DNA of 64,000 bases from Clostridiales bacterium (GCA_018335855.1 JAGXRM010000055.1:32009-96008), one strand, 5' to 3'. Counted from the stretch's first letter, positions 52,658 through 62,178 are shown. Notes: generated from the letters alone by a model not told the origin. Made by a program: numbers and translations.

Positions 52658-52795
52658 ATGAAAATTGGATTTCCTTTTACAGAGATTATTAAACAAATAC
52701 TTAATAAGCCTGCAGACATGAAAGAATACGCAAACCGGCAGGCAGTCCTGGTCACACTCGTTGACGGAGAGCGCCAGTATCTTGATTCTGTATAG
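52658..52795 (+). CDS. 45-residue hypothetical protein
   Basis: MKIGFPFTEIIKQILNKPADMKEYANRQ, then AVLVTLVDGERQYLDSV, starting ATG 52658 behind GCAGGAG and ending before the terminator at 52799. Its position and codon use suggest it is cotranscribed with the DUF401 gene. I do not recognise it. The chance that it is a real short gene is moderate. Confidence 0.45.
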   Translation: MKIGFPFTEIIKQILNKPADMKEYANRQAVLVTLVDGERQYLDSV

Positions 52796-52798
52796 CAA

Positions 52799-52827
52799 AG
52801 CACGCCTCGCGGCGTGCTTAATTTTTT
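52799..52827 (+). terminator. Terminator of DUF401 operon
   Basis: AGCACGCC-TCGC-GGCGTGCT followed by TAATTTTTT. Confidence 0.85.
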
Positions 52828-52872
52828 GACAAGGTGTCTGTCGCTTGTCCCGCCCTTGTCCCGGCTTGTTCT

Positions 52873-53619
52873 TTAAACTGAAAGTTTACGCTTTGCAAGC
52901 ACAGTTCCGTCTAAGGAGATGGTGATGTGTTCTACGGGCACATCACAACCAGAACGCTTCACCGCTTCTCGTACTATACTACCCAGACCGCCGCAGCAGG
53001 GCACCTCCATAATCACTACTGTAACGCTTTTAAGGTCATTAATACGGATAATTTCTGCCAGTTTATCAACGTAGGGCATGGCGTCATCAAGCTTGGGGCA
53101 GCCTATGGCCACAGCGCGGCCGCGCAGCAGGTCCCTATGAAAACCGGCATATGCAAACGGCACACAGTCAGCGGCTACAAGTAGATCAGCATTTTTGAAA
53201 TAGGAGGCAGCAGGGTTTACCAGCTTTAGCTGGACAGGCCACTGGCCAAGTTCAGATGGCGTATGTCCGTGTCCAATCTCGCCTGCAGGCTCCTTTTTGT
53301 CCGCAAGTACGCGGGAGTGAGACCCCGGGCAGCCGCAGCCAAATGACTGCTCGTGTGTATGCTCCGGCTCTTCCTCTTTTTGTTGTGACAAATGGGCTTG
53401 GACTGCCTCTTCATCAAAAGCATCCGCTGCACGCTCCTCTATAATCAGGGCGTCTTGCGGGCATTCACCAAGACAGGCGCCCAGACCGTCACACAGCTTA
53501 TCTGCAATCAGGCGGGCCTTTCCGTTCACTATCTGCAGCGCGCCCTCGGCACAAGAGGGAATACACAGCCCACAACCGTTACATTTTTCCTCGTCAATCC
53601 GAATTATTTGTCTTTTCAT
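52873..53619 (-). CDS. Ferredoxin-like iron-sulfur protein with extra C-terminal domain
   Basis: 248 residues. Residues 1-60 carry two ferredoxin-like cluster sites: CNGCGLCIPSCAEGAL (complete) and CDGLGACLGECPQDAL (one Cys short of the usual spacing, a recurrent variant). A His-, Cys-, Gly-rich linker (FGCGCPGSH) follows. The C-terminal domain has VAADCVPFAYAGFHRDLL, VAIGCPKLDDAMPY and VVIMEVPCCGGLGSIVREAV, again with several conserved Cys. It is a known type in Clostridia of unproven function. It sits alone, ended by T-poor sequence; the hairpin at 53742 lies upstream. Confidence 0.8.
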   Translation of the reverse strand: MKRQIIRIDEEKCNGCGLCIPSCAEGALQIVNGKARLIADKLCDGLGACLGECPQDALIIEERAADAFDEEAVQAHLSQQKEEEPEHTHEQSFGCGCPGSHSRVLADKKEPAGEIGHGHTPSELGQWPVQLKLVNPAASYFKNADLLVAADCVPFAYAGFHRDLLRGRAVAIGCPKLDDAMPYVDKLAEIIRINDLKSVTVVIMEVPCCGGLGSIVREAVKRSGCDVPVEHITISLDGTVLAKRKLSV

Positions 53620-53741
53620 GAGTTTTTCCTCCTTTGTTTTTCATCTGGTTATTCCAAGTATAACAAGAAGAGAAACTATTTAATGTGATATATATCAAAG
53701 ATTTAGAAAAAATTTATATTTGAAGATCAAATTAAAAGTAA

Positions 53742-53768
53742 AAACGAGGTGTGCCTTCCACCTCGTTT
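53742..53768. terminator. Perfect hairpin between ferredoxin gene and methyltransferase remnant
   Basis: AAACGAGGTG arms (53742-53751 and 53759-53768) with a 7-base loop. On the minus strand TTTTTA follows; what it terminates is unclear, because no minus gene lies directly upstream. It may be a relic of a deleted gene. Confidence 0.5.
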
Positions 53769-53795
53769 ATCAGTTTATCATCAGCAAGAAAATAA

Positions 53796-54695
53796 AACTA
53801 TCGATACACATTGGAAATTCGTGCCGCTATCATCAATCTGCCCGGCGCCCCCGAACGACTTTTTTGTCTTGCTGTACTTTCGGCCATCATCCGCAGCGTA
53901 TCGAATGCCGACCCCCGTCATATTTTCCCCGGTTATTCCAAGCGAATGCGCCTCCTTGATAAAAACGGTATTTCCCGTCCGCAGCCGCTTGAACTTTTCA
54001 GTACAGCCGCCCAAAAAAGGATAGAAAGCCTTAAATGTTACCATGAGCTTCCCAAAACTGAATGCCGCGTCGTCCTTGGTGACGCACGCCGCCTTAACCG
54101 GCTGCTAATTGAGCCCGTACACCTGATTGTAACAAACCCTCCTTATATCAGCTCCATACGCTACCTTGAGACAATGAAACTGGAGATGTCCTGGCTGGGC
54201 ATGCTAAGCAGCCAGTCCGATTACCTTGCGCTTGACCGCCAGGTTGTGGGAAGCGAGCGTTATTATAAAAGTGAATACAGCAGGCTGCTGCAAACGGGCA
54301 GAGAACAGGTTGACCGGCTGACATCGGCACTGCACGCCGCAGGCCACCTGAAGATGAGCTATACTGTTGCCCGCTTCTTCCTTGATCTCGAAGAATCCAT
54401 AAAAGGAATGTCAGCAGTACTTTGTGCCGGAGGGCATCTTGTAGTCAAAATCAGCGACAGCCGTGTAAGAGGCCATGATGTGCCCACTAGCCGTTTCTTT
54501 TCAGAAATCGCCGCCTGCTTTGGGCTCTTTGAACTTGCTTCCTTCCCTGACAAAATCGGCGGCAGATCGCTTTTAACACGCCGCAACTGCCGCAGATATT
54601 ACAGTCACGTGGACTTAGACGTTCACCCTCATCCCCATTCCAGCCAGGGCAAAGGCACAACCCCTGTTCACGAAGCCCTTATCAGCTGCTACTAG
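53796..54695 (+). pseudogene. DNA methyltransferase, N-terminal part missing
   Basis: About 300 residues. LIVTNPPYISSIRYLETMKLEMSWLG contains the NPPY catalytic motif of N6-adenine/N4-cytosine DNA methyltransferases; the rest (ADPRHIFPGYSKRM upstream, HLVVKISDSRVRGHDVPTSRFFSEIAACFG downstream) fits a DNA_methylase-type family. The frame opens at 53796 after a stop with no ATG, and the only start, TTG 53811, has no ribosome site. The N-terminal part with the SAM-binding FxGxG-type motif is missing. No restriction enzyme is next to it. Likely a dead remnant. Confidence 0.65.
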
Positions 54696-54736
54696 CGCAT
54701 ACGCGCTATCGGACCTTTTCGCCATTTTATACTTAA

Positions 54737-54778
54737 AAAAAACAGCGGCAGCCAATTTTTGGGCTGCCGCTGTTTTTT
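54737..54778. terminator. Bidirectional terminator
   Basis: 17-bp arms AAAAAACAGCGGCAGCC (54737-54753) and complement (54762-54778). It serves the aconitase gene and the methyltransferase remnant. Confidence 0.9.
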
Positions 54779-56705
54779 ATGAGCCTGTTTTTCTGGTATA
54801 GTTAAGGAGCCCACCGTCAAGTATAATAGCTGCCTGCCTGCCAGACAGATCGTGGCGTGCCTTAAATGCTTTGCCGGTAGTACGGTTTGTGAGCTGCAGT
54901 TTGTTCCCGGCAGTAAGCAGTGAGCGCACACCGGTTAATTCAAGCAGGTCATCCTGCCCAATGGCTTCATAATCGTCCTCATTAACAAAAGTAAGCGGCA
55001 GGATGCCGAAGTTAACCAGGTTGGCACGGTGAATGCGGGCAAATGATTTAGCCAGTACTGCCTTAATTCCCAGGTACATAGGAGCGAGGGCCGCATGTTC
55101 ACGGCTTGAACCCTGCCCGTAATTGTGTCCTCCCACAACAAGTCCGCCCCCGTCTTCGCGGGCCCGGGTGGCAAATCCAGCGTCTATAGCTGAAAAAACA
55201 TGCTCACTGATGGCAGGTATATTTGATCGCAGTGGCAGGACTTTAGAGCCTGCCGGCATAATATGGTCGGTTGTGATATTGTCACCAACTTTAAGCAGAA
55301 CTCTGGCGTTTATTGTATCAGCCAGTTCAGCATTGACGGGAAGCGGCTTAATATTGGGGCCTCGCAGCACTTCCACCTCTTCTTTGCCGCAGGACGGCGG
55401 GATAATCAGGCTGTCATCAACCAGGAATTCTGCAGGTTGTTGAATTATTTTATACTCACCCAGAATGCGCGGGTCAGTCAGTTTTCCAGTCAGGGCCGAA
55501 GCTGCCGCTACTTCCGGACTGGCCAGGTAGACTCCGGCATCGGACGTGCCTGAGCGACCGGGGAAGTTGCGGTTGAAGGTTCGCACAGATACAGCCGCCG
55601 TTGGCGGCGCCTGCCCCATCCCGATACACGGGCCGCATGTGGTTTCCAGTATACGGGCGCCGGCGGAAATCAGGTCGGCAAGAGCCCCGTTTCTGGCCAT
55701 CATTTCAAGCACCTGGCGTGACCCAGGAGAGATTACCAGGCTGGTAAAAGGATGCACTTTCTTCCCGCGCAGGATGCCTGCCACAAGCATCATATCCTTA
55801 TAGGAAGAGTTGGTGCAGCTGCCTATGGCCACCTGGTCAACACTGATTTCACCTGCGTCCCTCACACTTACTACTGTGTCAGGACTGTGGGGCAGAGCCA
55901 CCATGGGTTCAAGCTCAGACAGTTCTATTACCAGCTCTTCATCATAGACTGCATCTTTATCAGGTAAAAACTCAGTCCAATCATTTTCACGGCCCTGTGC
56001 CGACAGGAACATGCGGGTGATTTCGTCACTGGGGAAAATGCTTGTGGTTGCACCAAGTTCCGCCCCCATATTTGTAATGGTGGCACGCTCGGGCACAGTA
56101 AGTGTTTTCACCCCGGGACCGGTATATTCAATTACTTTACCCACACCGCCCTTGACAGTCAGGCAGCGCAGCACCTCAAGGATTACGTCCTTGGCTGATA
56201 CCCAGGGCGAGAGCCTGCCGCGCAGTTCCACCTTAATAACTTTGGGCATAGGCATATAAAAGGGGCCGCCACCCATGGCCACAGCCACGTCAAGCCCCCC
56301 CGCGCCGATGGCCAGCATGCCGATACCACCACCTGTGGGTGTATGGCTGTCAGCGCCCAGCAGCGTCTTTCCAGGTACGCCAAACCTTTCCAGGTGCACC
56401 TGGTGACAAATACCATTGCCGGGCCGGGAAAAGTAGATGCCATACCTGGCTGCAGCTGTTTGCAGATAGCGGTGGTCATCGGCATTTTCAAAGCCGGTCT
56501 GCAACGTGTTATGATCGATATAGGATACTGACAGTTCAGTCTTAACGCAAGGCACACCCATAGCCTCAAACTGCAGGTAAGCCATGGTGCCCGTTGCATC
56601 TTGCGTCAGCGTCTGGTCAATCCTGATGCCGATTTCAGCACCGCCTGCCATCTCCCCGTCCTTCAGGTGTGCCGCGATAATTTTTCGTGTCAGGTTCTCT
56701 CCCAT
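54777..56705 (-). CDS. Aconitase-family hydratase, about 640 residues
   Basis: 642 residues with all aconitase domains in one chain. Iron-sulfur ligands: SCTNSS (about 303) and CGPCIG (about 366). VPCVKTELSVSYIDHNTLQ, LLGADSHTPTGGGIGMLAIGAGGLD and, near the C-terminus, YGQGSSREHAALAPMYLGIKAV (the swivelling domain with the substrate Ser/Arg loop) complete the set. It interconverts citrate and isocitrate, or in related forms homologous acids; the 640-residue type is common in anaerobes and archaea. ATG 56705 lies 9 bases after GGGGAG; GTG 56714 is part of that site. No isocitrate dehydrogenase or citrate synthase is adjacent. Confidence 0.92.
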   Translation of the reverse strand: MGENLTRKIIAAHLKDGEMAGGAEIGIRIDQTLTQDATGTMAYLQFEAMGVPCVKTELSVSYIDHNTLQTGFENADDHRYLQTAAARYGIYFSRPGNGICHQVHLERFGVPGKTLLGADSHTPTGGGIGMLAIGAGGLDVAVAMGGGPFYMPMPKVIKVELRGRLSPWVSAKDVILEVLRCLTVKGGVGKVIEYTGPGVKTLTVPERATITNMGAELGATTSIFPSDEITRMFLSAQGRENDWTEFLPDKDAVYDEELVIELSELEPMVALPHSPDTVVSVRDAGEISVDQVAIGSCTNSSYKDMMLVAGILRGKKVHPFTSLVISPGSRQVLEMMARNGALADLISAGARILETTCGPCIGMGQAPPTAAVSVRTFNRNFPGRSGTSDAGVYLASPEVAAASALTGKLTDPRILGEYKIIQQPAEFLVDDSLIIPPSCGKEEVEVLRGPNIKPLPVNAELADTINARVLLKVGDNITTDHIMPAGSKVLPLRSNIPAISEHVFSAIDAGFATRAREDGGGLVVGGHNYGQGSSREHAALAPMYLGIKAVLAKSFARIHRANLVNFGILPLTFVNEDDYEAIGQDDLLELTGVRSLLTAGNKLQLTNRTTGKAFKARHDLSGRQAAIILDGGLLNYTRKTGS

Positions 56706-56863
56706 TTTTGTCACTCCCCGTAAGTATCTTCATTGAATGACTGTATCAAAAAACGGTATTGCTGTCAATGAAACAAAAGAGCCGGTGTGTTTCTGCAGAA
56801 GGAATCAGCACAGCAAAAGGAGAAAAGGTATGCAAAGAATATTTATTCAGGGAAGGTGATTTA

Positions 56864-57823
56864 ATGCCGGCAAACCTTACCCCTCAATACTATGCGGCTG
56901 AGGAAAAATATCGCCGTGCCCGCACAGTTGAGGAAAAGACCGAGGCGTTGCAGGAAATGCTGTCGGTAATGCCTAAGCACAAAGGTACTGAAAAACTGCA
57001 GGCCGACATTAAAAAAAGGCTTTCCCAACTGAGAGAGGAAGGCCAGAAAAAGAAACAAAAAGGTGGCTTTAACCCTTTTCACGTTGAAAAACAGGGAGCC
57101 GGACAGGCGGTGCTGGCAGGATGCCCCAATACGGGCAAATCGGCTCTGGTTGCAGCGCTGACTCGGGCTAAAGTCAAGGTGGCTGATTTCCCTTTTACAA
57201 CCACTCTGCCGGCCACGGGAATGATGCCTTACGAGGACATTCTGGTACAGCTGGTTGATACACCTCCTTTTACCAAGGACGTTGTGCCTCCGGGCCTCAC
57301 AGGCACCTTCCGCAACGCAGATGCTCTGCTGATAGTTATAGACCTGGGAGCCGGAGAGTGCCTTGATCAACTGGAAACTGCAGTGACACTATTGTCTGAA
57401 CGGGGCATAGTCGACCTGTCCGGTGAGAGCCCGGTCGCTGTTCCTTTCCTGGTGCTGGGCCTGAAAAGCGACCTGCCTGATGCCGCTTCCAATCTAAAGA
57501 TAATGCGTGAGCTTTACCCTGAAGTGGATATAACGCCTTTCTCCGCACAGGAAGGAAACCCGGACCGCTTAAGACGTATGATTTTCGAGCTGCTGGATGT
57601 AATACGTGTCTATGGTAAGTCTCCCGGCAAACCAGCCGAGATGGAACGTCCATTCATTCTTAAACGCGGCTCCACTGTTGTAGACCTGGCATATCAAATC
57701 CACCGCGATTTTCCCAATAAACTGAAAAGTTCCCTGGTCTGGGGCTCTTCCCGCTTCGACGGCCAGGCGGTGTCGCGCGACTATGTTTTACATGACAAAG
57801 ATATCGTGGAGTTGGTAGTTTAA
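56864..57823 (+). CDS. DRG-like TGS-domain GTPase
   Basis: 319 residues. G1 is LAGCPNTGKSALVAALT, G2/G3 FPFTTTLPATGMMPYEDI and VDTPP; G4 is the variant GLKSDLPD. The C-terminal part (about 250-319) is a TGS domain (LKRGSTVVDLAYQIHRDFPNKLKSSLVWGSSRFDGQAVSRDYVLHDKDIVELVV). The order matches the DRG/Obg-related GTPases. ATG 56864 is supported by GGGAAGGTG upstream; an earlier in-frame ATG would add 35 poorly conserved residues. A helical N-terminal region precedes the GTPase. Role: likely ribosome-related, as in DRG proteins (family inference). The next gene follows 150 bases on. Confidence 0.88.
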   Translation: MPANLTPQYYAAEEKYRRARTVEEKTEALQEMLSVMPKHKGTEKLQADIKKRLSQLREEGQKKKQKGGFNPFHVEKQGAGQAVLAGCPNTGKSALVAALTRAKVKVADFPFTTTLPATGMMPYEDILVQLVDTPPFTKDVVPPGLTGTFRNADALLIVIDLGAGECLDQLETAVTLLSERGIVDLSGESPVAVPFLVLGLKSDLPDAASNLKIMRELYPEVDITPFSAQEGNPDRLRRMIFELLDVIRVYGKSPGKPAEMERPFILKRGSTVVDLAYQIHRDFPNKLKSSLVWGSSRFDGQAVSRDYVLHDKDIVELVV

Positions 57824-57972
57824 CTACTAAACAGTTAACAATTCCAAACTGCTCTCTATTTACGGGCAAAAATCTATAAATTATTATATAATAAGATAAT
57901 TGCCGTCACTTCCAAGTTGTGCACCACTATAACAGTTTTCTTTGATACTGAAGACAACGAAAGAGGGATTAA

Positions 57973-59649
57973 ATGACCAGACAGGAAAGTGCAATCAAAG
58001 TTATTCTGCCCGAGCAAATGGCTGAAATTGAGCAGGAAGGCCGTACACTGCTCCAGATAAGTGAAAATTTTAAGCACTTATACAAATCATCAATTGTGGC
58101 TGCGCTTGTGAATAACAAGCTGCACGAGCTCTCATCTGCTGTCCCCGACGGAGCCTGCCTCCAGTTCCTGGACCTGACAACGAAGGAGGGCGCGCGCATC
58201 TATCAGCGCAGCCTTACCCTGCTGCTGATCTGCGCCACCCACGATTTATTCCCACAAGCCAGCGTCAAGGTAGAACACTCTCTGGGCAAGGGGCTTTACT
58301 GTGAAATCTTTAAAGAACCTGGGTTAAGCGCTGAAGATGTGGGCCGCATAGAAGAGCGGATGAGAGAACTGGTGAAAGAGGATATTCCCCTGAAGAAAAG
58401 AAGGCTCCCCCTATCTGAAGTGGAAGAAGTCTTCCGGCAGCAAAAATATGACGATAAGATTGAACTCTTAAAGTATCTGCCGAAAAACTACCTCAGCCTC
58501 TATTCTATTAATGGCCTTGAAGACTCACTGCACGGCTATTGTGTGCCAAGCACAGGCTACCTGCAGCTCTTTTCCCTAAAATACTACAAGCCGGGGCTTG
58601 TTGTCAGATTCCCCGACGAGAAAGACCCGGCGGTCATTCCGCCTTTTATTGATCAACCTAAGCTGTTTGAAATCTTCCGCGAAGCAGAAAAATGGGGCGC
58701 CATTCTTGGCTTCGACACTGTAGGCGCCATGAACAGTTTATTTGAAGACGGCCAGGGCCCCGATGTGGTGCGCATAGCAGAAGCGCTGCATGAAAAGAAA
58801 ATTGCCCAAATTGCCGACATGATTACAGGAGACCACGAGGATATATGCATTATTCTTGTGGCCGGCCCTTCATCATCCGGCAAGACCACTTTTGCCCAGC
58901 GTCTGCGTACTCAACTTCTGGTCAACGGTATACGCCCCTTCCCTATTTCTCTTGACGACTATTTTGTTGACCGTGACCACACACCCCTTGATGAATCAAA
59001 CAAGCCCGACTTCGAACACATCGAAGCCATAGACCTGCCTCTCTTTAATGAACATCTGCTGCACCTGATAAACGGCGAGGAGGTAGACATTCCCACTTTT
59101 AATTTTGCAACCGGAACACGGGAATACCGGGGACATAAAATAAAAATTGAAAAAAACCAGCCGCTTATTATAGAAGGGATTCACGGCTTAAACGAACGGC
59201 TGACGGAATCTATTCCCCGCAACCGTAAGTTTAAAATTTATATTTCAGCTCTGACTGCACTCAATATTGACCGCCATACAAGGATACACACCACAGACAC
59301 GCGCCTGCTGCGCCGTATTGTGCGCGACAATCAGTTTCGCGGCACCGACGCGCTCTCCACCATCAGGCGCTGGCCCTCTGTGCGCCGCGGCGAGGAACGC
59401 AACATCTTTTTTTTACAGGAAGAAGCCGATGTAATGTTTAATTCTTCCCTAGTTTATGAACTGGCTGTCCTTAAGACATTCGCCGAACCTCTCCTGGAAA
59501 AAATCAGCGATGCAGAACCTGAATATATCGATGCCAAACGCCTTCTCACTTTTCTGTCCTGCTTTGTCCGGCTCAGCCATGAAGGCTCTGTTCCGTCCAA
59601 CTCCATTTTAAGTGAATTTGTTGGAAATTCCTGCTTTTTTATGGGTTGA
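57973..59649 (+). CDS. Uridine kinase-like protein with TGS-like N-terminal domain
   Basis: 558 residues. The C-terminal half (about 285-520) is a phosphoribulokinase/uridine kinase: Walker A VAGPSSSGKTTFAQRL, LDDYFVDRDHTPLDESNKPDFEHIEAID (substrate motif), IEGIHGLNERL and DRHTRIHTTDTRLLRRIVRD. The N-terminal half (residues 60-280) resembles the editing/SAD region of threonyl-tRNA synthetase (HELSSAVPDGACLQFLDLTTKEGARIYQRS), so this is the bidomain nucleoside kinase common in Clostridia and Bacteroidetes. It would make UMP or CMP from the nucleoside. ATG 57973 is preceded by AAGAGGG. Ended by the hairpin at 59718. Confidence 0.93.
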   Translation: MTRQESAIKVILPEQMAEIEQEGRTLLQISENFKHLYKSSIVAALVNNKLHELSSAVPDGACLQFLDLTTKEGARIYQRSLTLLLICATHDLFPQASVKVEHSLGKGLYCEIFKEPGLSAEDVGRIEERMRELVKEDIPLKKRRLPLSEVEEVFRQQKYDDKIELLKYLPKNYLSLYSINGLEDSLHGYCVPSTGYLQLFSLKYYKPGLVVRFPDEKDPAVIPPFIDQPKLFEIFREAEKWGAILGFDTVGAMNSLFEDGQGPDVVRIAEALHEKKIAQIADMITGDHEDICIILVAGPSSSGKTTFAQRLRTQLLVNGIRPFPISLDDYFVDRDHTPLDESNKPDFEHIEAIDLPLFNEHLLHLINGEEVDIPTFNFATGTREYRGHKIKIEKNQPLIIEGIHGLNERLTESIPRNRKFKIYISALTALNIDRHTRIHTTDTRLLRRIVRDNQFRGTDALSTIRRWPSVRRGEERNIFFLQEEADVMFNSSLVYELAVLKTFAEPLLEKISDAEPEYIDAKRLLTFLSCFVRLSHEGSVPSNSILSEFVGNSCFFMG

Positions 59650-59717
59650 GCAGATTGTCTGACATTTTATCCGGCCGGAAACGCTTAAAGACCGGTGCAT
59701 CATTGCCCTGGATATGG

Positions 59718-59755
59718 AATAAATAACGCCTCCCGCGCGGGAGGCGTTATTTATT
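59718..59755. terminator. Bidirectional terminator
   Basis: Perfect 19-bp arms AATAAATAACGCCTCCCGC and complement with no loop bases, overlapping the stop of the HD-domain gene. Confidence 0.85.
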
Positions 59756-60983
59756 CAGGCTTAAAATAGTCAAAGAGATACCCGAAATCAAACCCCGCTG
59801 GGGTGCTCCCCCTGTACATCCGGTAAATTTGCTGGTGGCCCTCTGCCAGATGGCGCGACCTGATACCGTGAGATAAAGACATGTAAGCCTCAACATAAGC
59901 GGCAAACTGGTCGCAAATTTTTACCAACTCCCCGTCAAGCGGAGAAAAAATGTCTTGATTGTATTCTCTGTCAATCTCACCGGCTCCTACAAACCTGACA
60001 CCATCATTTTTAAAAATTCTGTTCTTAAATTCATCCTCTGTAAAATATTTAATCTCTTTGTGCCAGGCAGACGGCAAAAGCGGCAGCAGTTTTTCCTCAA
60101 GCTGCCTCTGCTCTATTCCTTTTATCAGCTCATCAAGGCCTGGAACAGACCTTTTGACAGGTGAGACTATGTCCCGCGTCAATACTTCCGGCAGATCGTG
60201 GAAAAGTCCGCCGAAAAAATTATTATAAATCCTTTTATTGCAGGCGCCCGCCTCAATTGACAAAAAATATGAGAGCATAGCAACTATCAGCATATGACCC
60301 ATGACCGATGTTTCAGGGATTCTCGGTGTCTGCGCCCACCTCTGCTGAAATCTGAGCTGGCCGACCATGTCCATAAAATTGCTGGTCTTTTTACCCAACT
60401 GTAGTTTCTGTACGCCTGCCAGTTCATAATGCTCTTCTATTTCATCCTCAATTTTGGCCTTGGTATCCTCCAGGCCAAAGAGGCTGGCATTTAAGTTAAA
60501 AATAATTTTAAACTCCCAGTTTGTGGCCAGATAATGTGAAGCCTTCAAAATCTTTTTTTCCAGGCGGCAGTATTCTTCCTGCTGCAGGTATTTTTCCATG
60601 TTCCCGAGAAAATCGCCCCCCAACCCCGTCAACTTTTCTTCCAGCCGCCCCAGCACCCAGTTGTTGAGCAGTGCCCCCTTCTCAGCCATGAGCTGGTGAA
60701 AAATAGGAGGCTTGATGTCTGTGAGCACAATGCGGTGCAGAAATTCAAAGATTCCGCCCTCAATCAGCCTTTTCCAGTCAACACCCTTGCCTCTGTCATC
60801 TTCCTCAAATTTAGCCAGCACGTAGGCAAAAATCATTTTATGCGCCTGTTTGTCCAGCTCGGTAAAACCCCTGTGGGGCCGGATATGGTCATTCCAGCGC
60901 TGGATGCTGGCAGCTTCATAAATAAGTTCTATCAGTTCCCTGCTGATCATATTGCCTGCCTCCCCACTATCTGAATCAAACAT
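59751..60983 (-). CDS. HD-domain hydrolase
   Basis: 410 residues. The metal motif is GGLFHDLPEVLTRDIVSPVK, an HD-domain (H...HD...D) of the YfbR/5-deoxynucleotidase-like group; QRWAQTPRIPETSVMGHMLIVAMLSYFL carries the first His. The N-terminal 200 residues are helical and unlike YfbR, and the tail has ADGHQQIYRMYRG-type residues (AEGHQQIYR). Substrate unknown, probably a nucleotide or phosphoester. ATG 60983 is used: GGAGTGAGGAGC lies just before it. Confidence 0.85.
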   Translation of the reverse strand: MFDSDSGEAGNMISRELIELIYEAASIQRWNDHIRPHRGFTELDKQAHKMIFAYVLAKFEEDDRGKGVDWKRLIEGGIFEFLHRIVLTDIKPPIFHQLMAEKGALLNNWVLGRLEEKLTGLGGDFLGNMEKYLQQEEYCRLEKKILKASHYLATNWEFKIIFNLNASLFGLEDTKAKIEDEIEEHYELAGVQKLQLGKKTSNFMDMVGQLRFQQRWAQTPRIPETSVMGHMLIVAMLSYFLSIEAGACNKRIYNNFFGGLFHDLPEVLTRDIVSPVKRSVPGLDELIKGIEQRQLEEKLLPLLPSAWHKEIKYFTEDEFKNRIFKNDGVRFVGAGEIDREYNQDIFSPLDGELVKICDQFAAYVEAYMSLSHGIRSRHLAEGHQQIYRMYRGSTPAGFDFGYLFDYFKPE

Positions 60984-61158
60984 GCTCCTCACTCCCTGTA
61001 TTATTGTATTGAAATTATCTTATTTACTATTATTATAACTGTAATTCCACTTGCTTCCAACCTTTTATGCAAACTGATATGTTTTACTGCAGACAGATTA
61101 AACCTGGGCCATATAGGTTAATGCTGTATATATTTTGCTGGCAGCATGTAAGATAATC

Positions 61159-61167
61159 TGGTATACT
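61159..61167 (+). promoter_or_regulatory. Extended -10 promoter of the PadR-FetAB-type operon
   Basis: TGGTATACT (TGn plus TATACT). No -35 at the right distance was found. A short TTCG-ATAA-CGAA dyad just downstream (about 61178-61189) may bind PadR. Confidence 0.45.
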
Positions 61168-61210
61168 AATATCGTAGTTCGATAACGAAACACGAAGGAA
61201 GGTGCATTCC

Positions 61211-61516
61211 ATGCAGGACAGAATTTTACGGAGGCTGTTTCTCGGATTCATTCAGATACACATCCTGCACCATGCCGGGAAAAGCCCTGTTTACGGCTCG
61301 TGGATGATATCAGAGTTAAAGACACACGGGTATGAAATGAGCCCGGGTACACTCTACCCCATACTGCACAGCTTGGAAGCCAGCGGTTTGCTGGAGAAAG
61401 AAGAGCAAGTTGTTGGCGGCAAAGTAAGAAAATACTACAGTCTTACTGAAAGCGGCCGCATTATCCTGGAAGAAGCACGAAAAAAAGCTTTTGAGCTGTT
61501 CAGGGAAATAAAATAA
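61211..61516 (+). CDS. PadR-family repressor
   Basis: 101 residues. LGFIQIHILHHAGKSPVYGSWMISELKTHGYEMSPGTLYPILHSLEASGLL is the PadR winged helix with the conserved GxxxxxxPGTLYPxLxxLExxGLL motif, followed by GGKVRKYYSLTESG. ATG 61211 follows GAAGGAAGG; a GTG 9 bases earlier is inside that site. It heads the operon with the ABC transporter genes and most likely represses it. Confidence 0.92.
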   Translation: MQDRILRRLFLGFIQIHILHHAGKSPVYGSWMISELKTHGYEMSPGTLYPILHSLEASGLLEKEEQVVGGKVRKYYSLTESGRIILEEARKKAFELFREIK

Positions 61517-61539
61517 CTTCAATGAATGGAGGCTGCCCC

Positions 61540-62178
61540 ATGTTTCGTCTGGAAGGTGTCAGATATAAAAACATACTGGATATTGAAAGTCTTCTTATCC
61601 CTGCAGGCATGGTTACCTCTGTGGTGGGTGAAAGCGGCAGTGGCAAAACGACACTGCTCAAGCTGCTGAATAAGCTCATTAGCCCCGACCGGGGTTCCAT
61701 ATTTTTTAATGATAAACCATTTAGCGAAATTAACTCAATCGAATTGAGAAGAAAAGTGGTCATGCTGTCCCAGTCTCCCGCCATTTTTCCCGGCACAGTT
61801 AAGCATAACCTGCTGATCGGCCTAAAGTTTGCAGAAAAACCTGGCGCCACAGACCAGGATCTTGCCACCATCCTTAAATTTATACACCTGTCAAAAGACT
61901 TCGAAGATGATGCCGAAAAATTATCCGGAGGCGAGAAACAAAGGTTGGCACTTGGCCGCGTCATCCTGCTTGACCCACAGGTTTTTATGCTTGATGAGCC
62001 CTCTTCTTCACTGGACGAAGAAACAGAAAAGCTGGTTATGGATAAACTTGTCAGTCACAGCCGCCAAAAAGGAAAAACACTGATAATGGTCACACACGCA
62101 AAAAAAATTGCCCAGGCTTACTCCGATAAAATTATTGAAATAAAAAATGGCAGGGAGGCTGTGACATGCAGGAAATAA
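61540..62178 (+). CDS. fetA: ABC transporter ATP-binding protein, FetA/YbbL-like
   Basis: 212 residues, one ABC domain. Walker A VVGESGSGKTTLLKLLN, signature KLSGGEKQRLALGRVILL, Walker B FMLDEPSSSLDEET, switch His in MVTHAKKIAQ. It pairs with the UPF0014 permease encoded next, whose start overlaps its stop by 13 bases; E. coli FetAB is an iron exporter that protects from peroxide stress. ATG 61540 lies 7 bases after GGAGG; an ATG 18 bases earlier precedes that site. Part of the three-gene PadR operon. Confidence 0.88.
   Translation: MFRLEGVRYKNILDIESLLIPAGMVTSVVGESGSGKTTLLKLLNKLISPDRGSIFFNDKPFSEINSIELRRKVVMLSQSPAIFPGTVKHNLLIGLKFAEKPGATDQDLATILKFIHLSKDFEDDAEKLSGGEKQRLALGRVILLDPQVFMLDEPSSSLDEETEKLVMDKLVSHSRQKGKTLIMVTHAKKIAQAYSDKIIEIKNGREAVTCRK

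Noticed and set aside
53742..53768. Hairpin as an attachment site or origin.
   Set aside because: It has ordinary terminator structure and no repeats or integrase nearby.
61178..61189. TTCG-ATAA-CGAA dyad as the PadR operator.
   Set aside because: Arms are only 4 bp; noted under the promoter but not claimed as a separate site.
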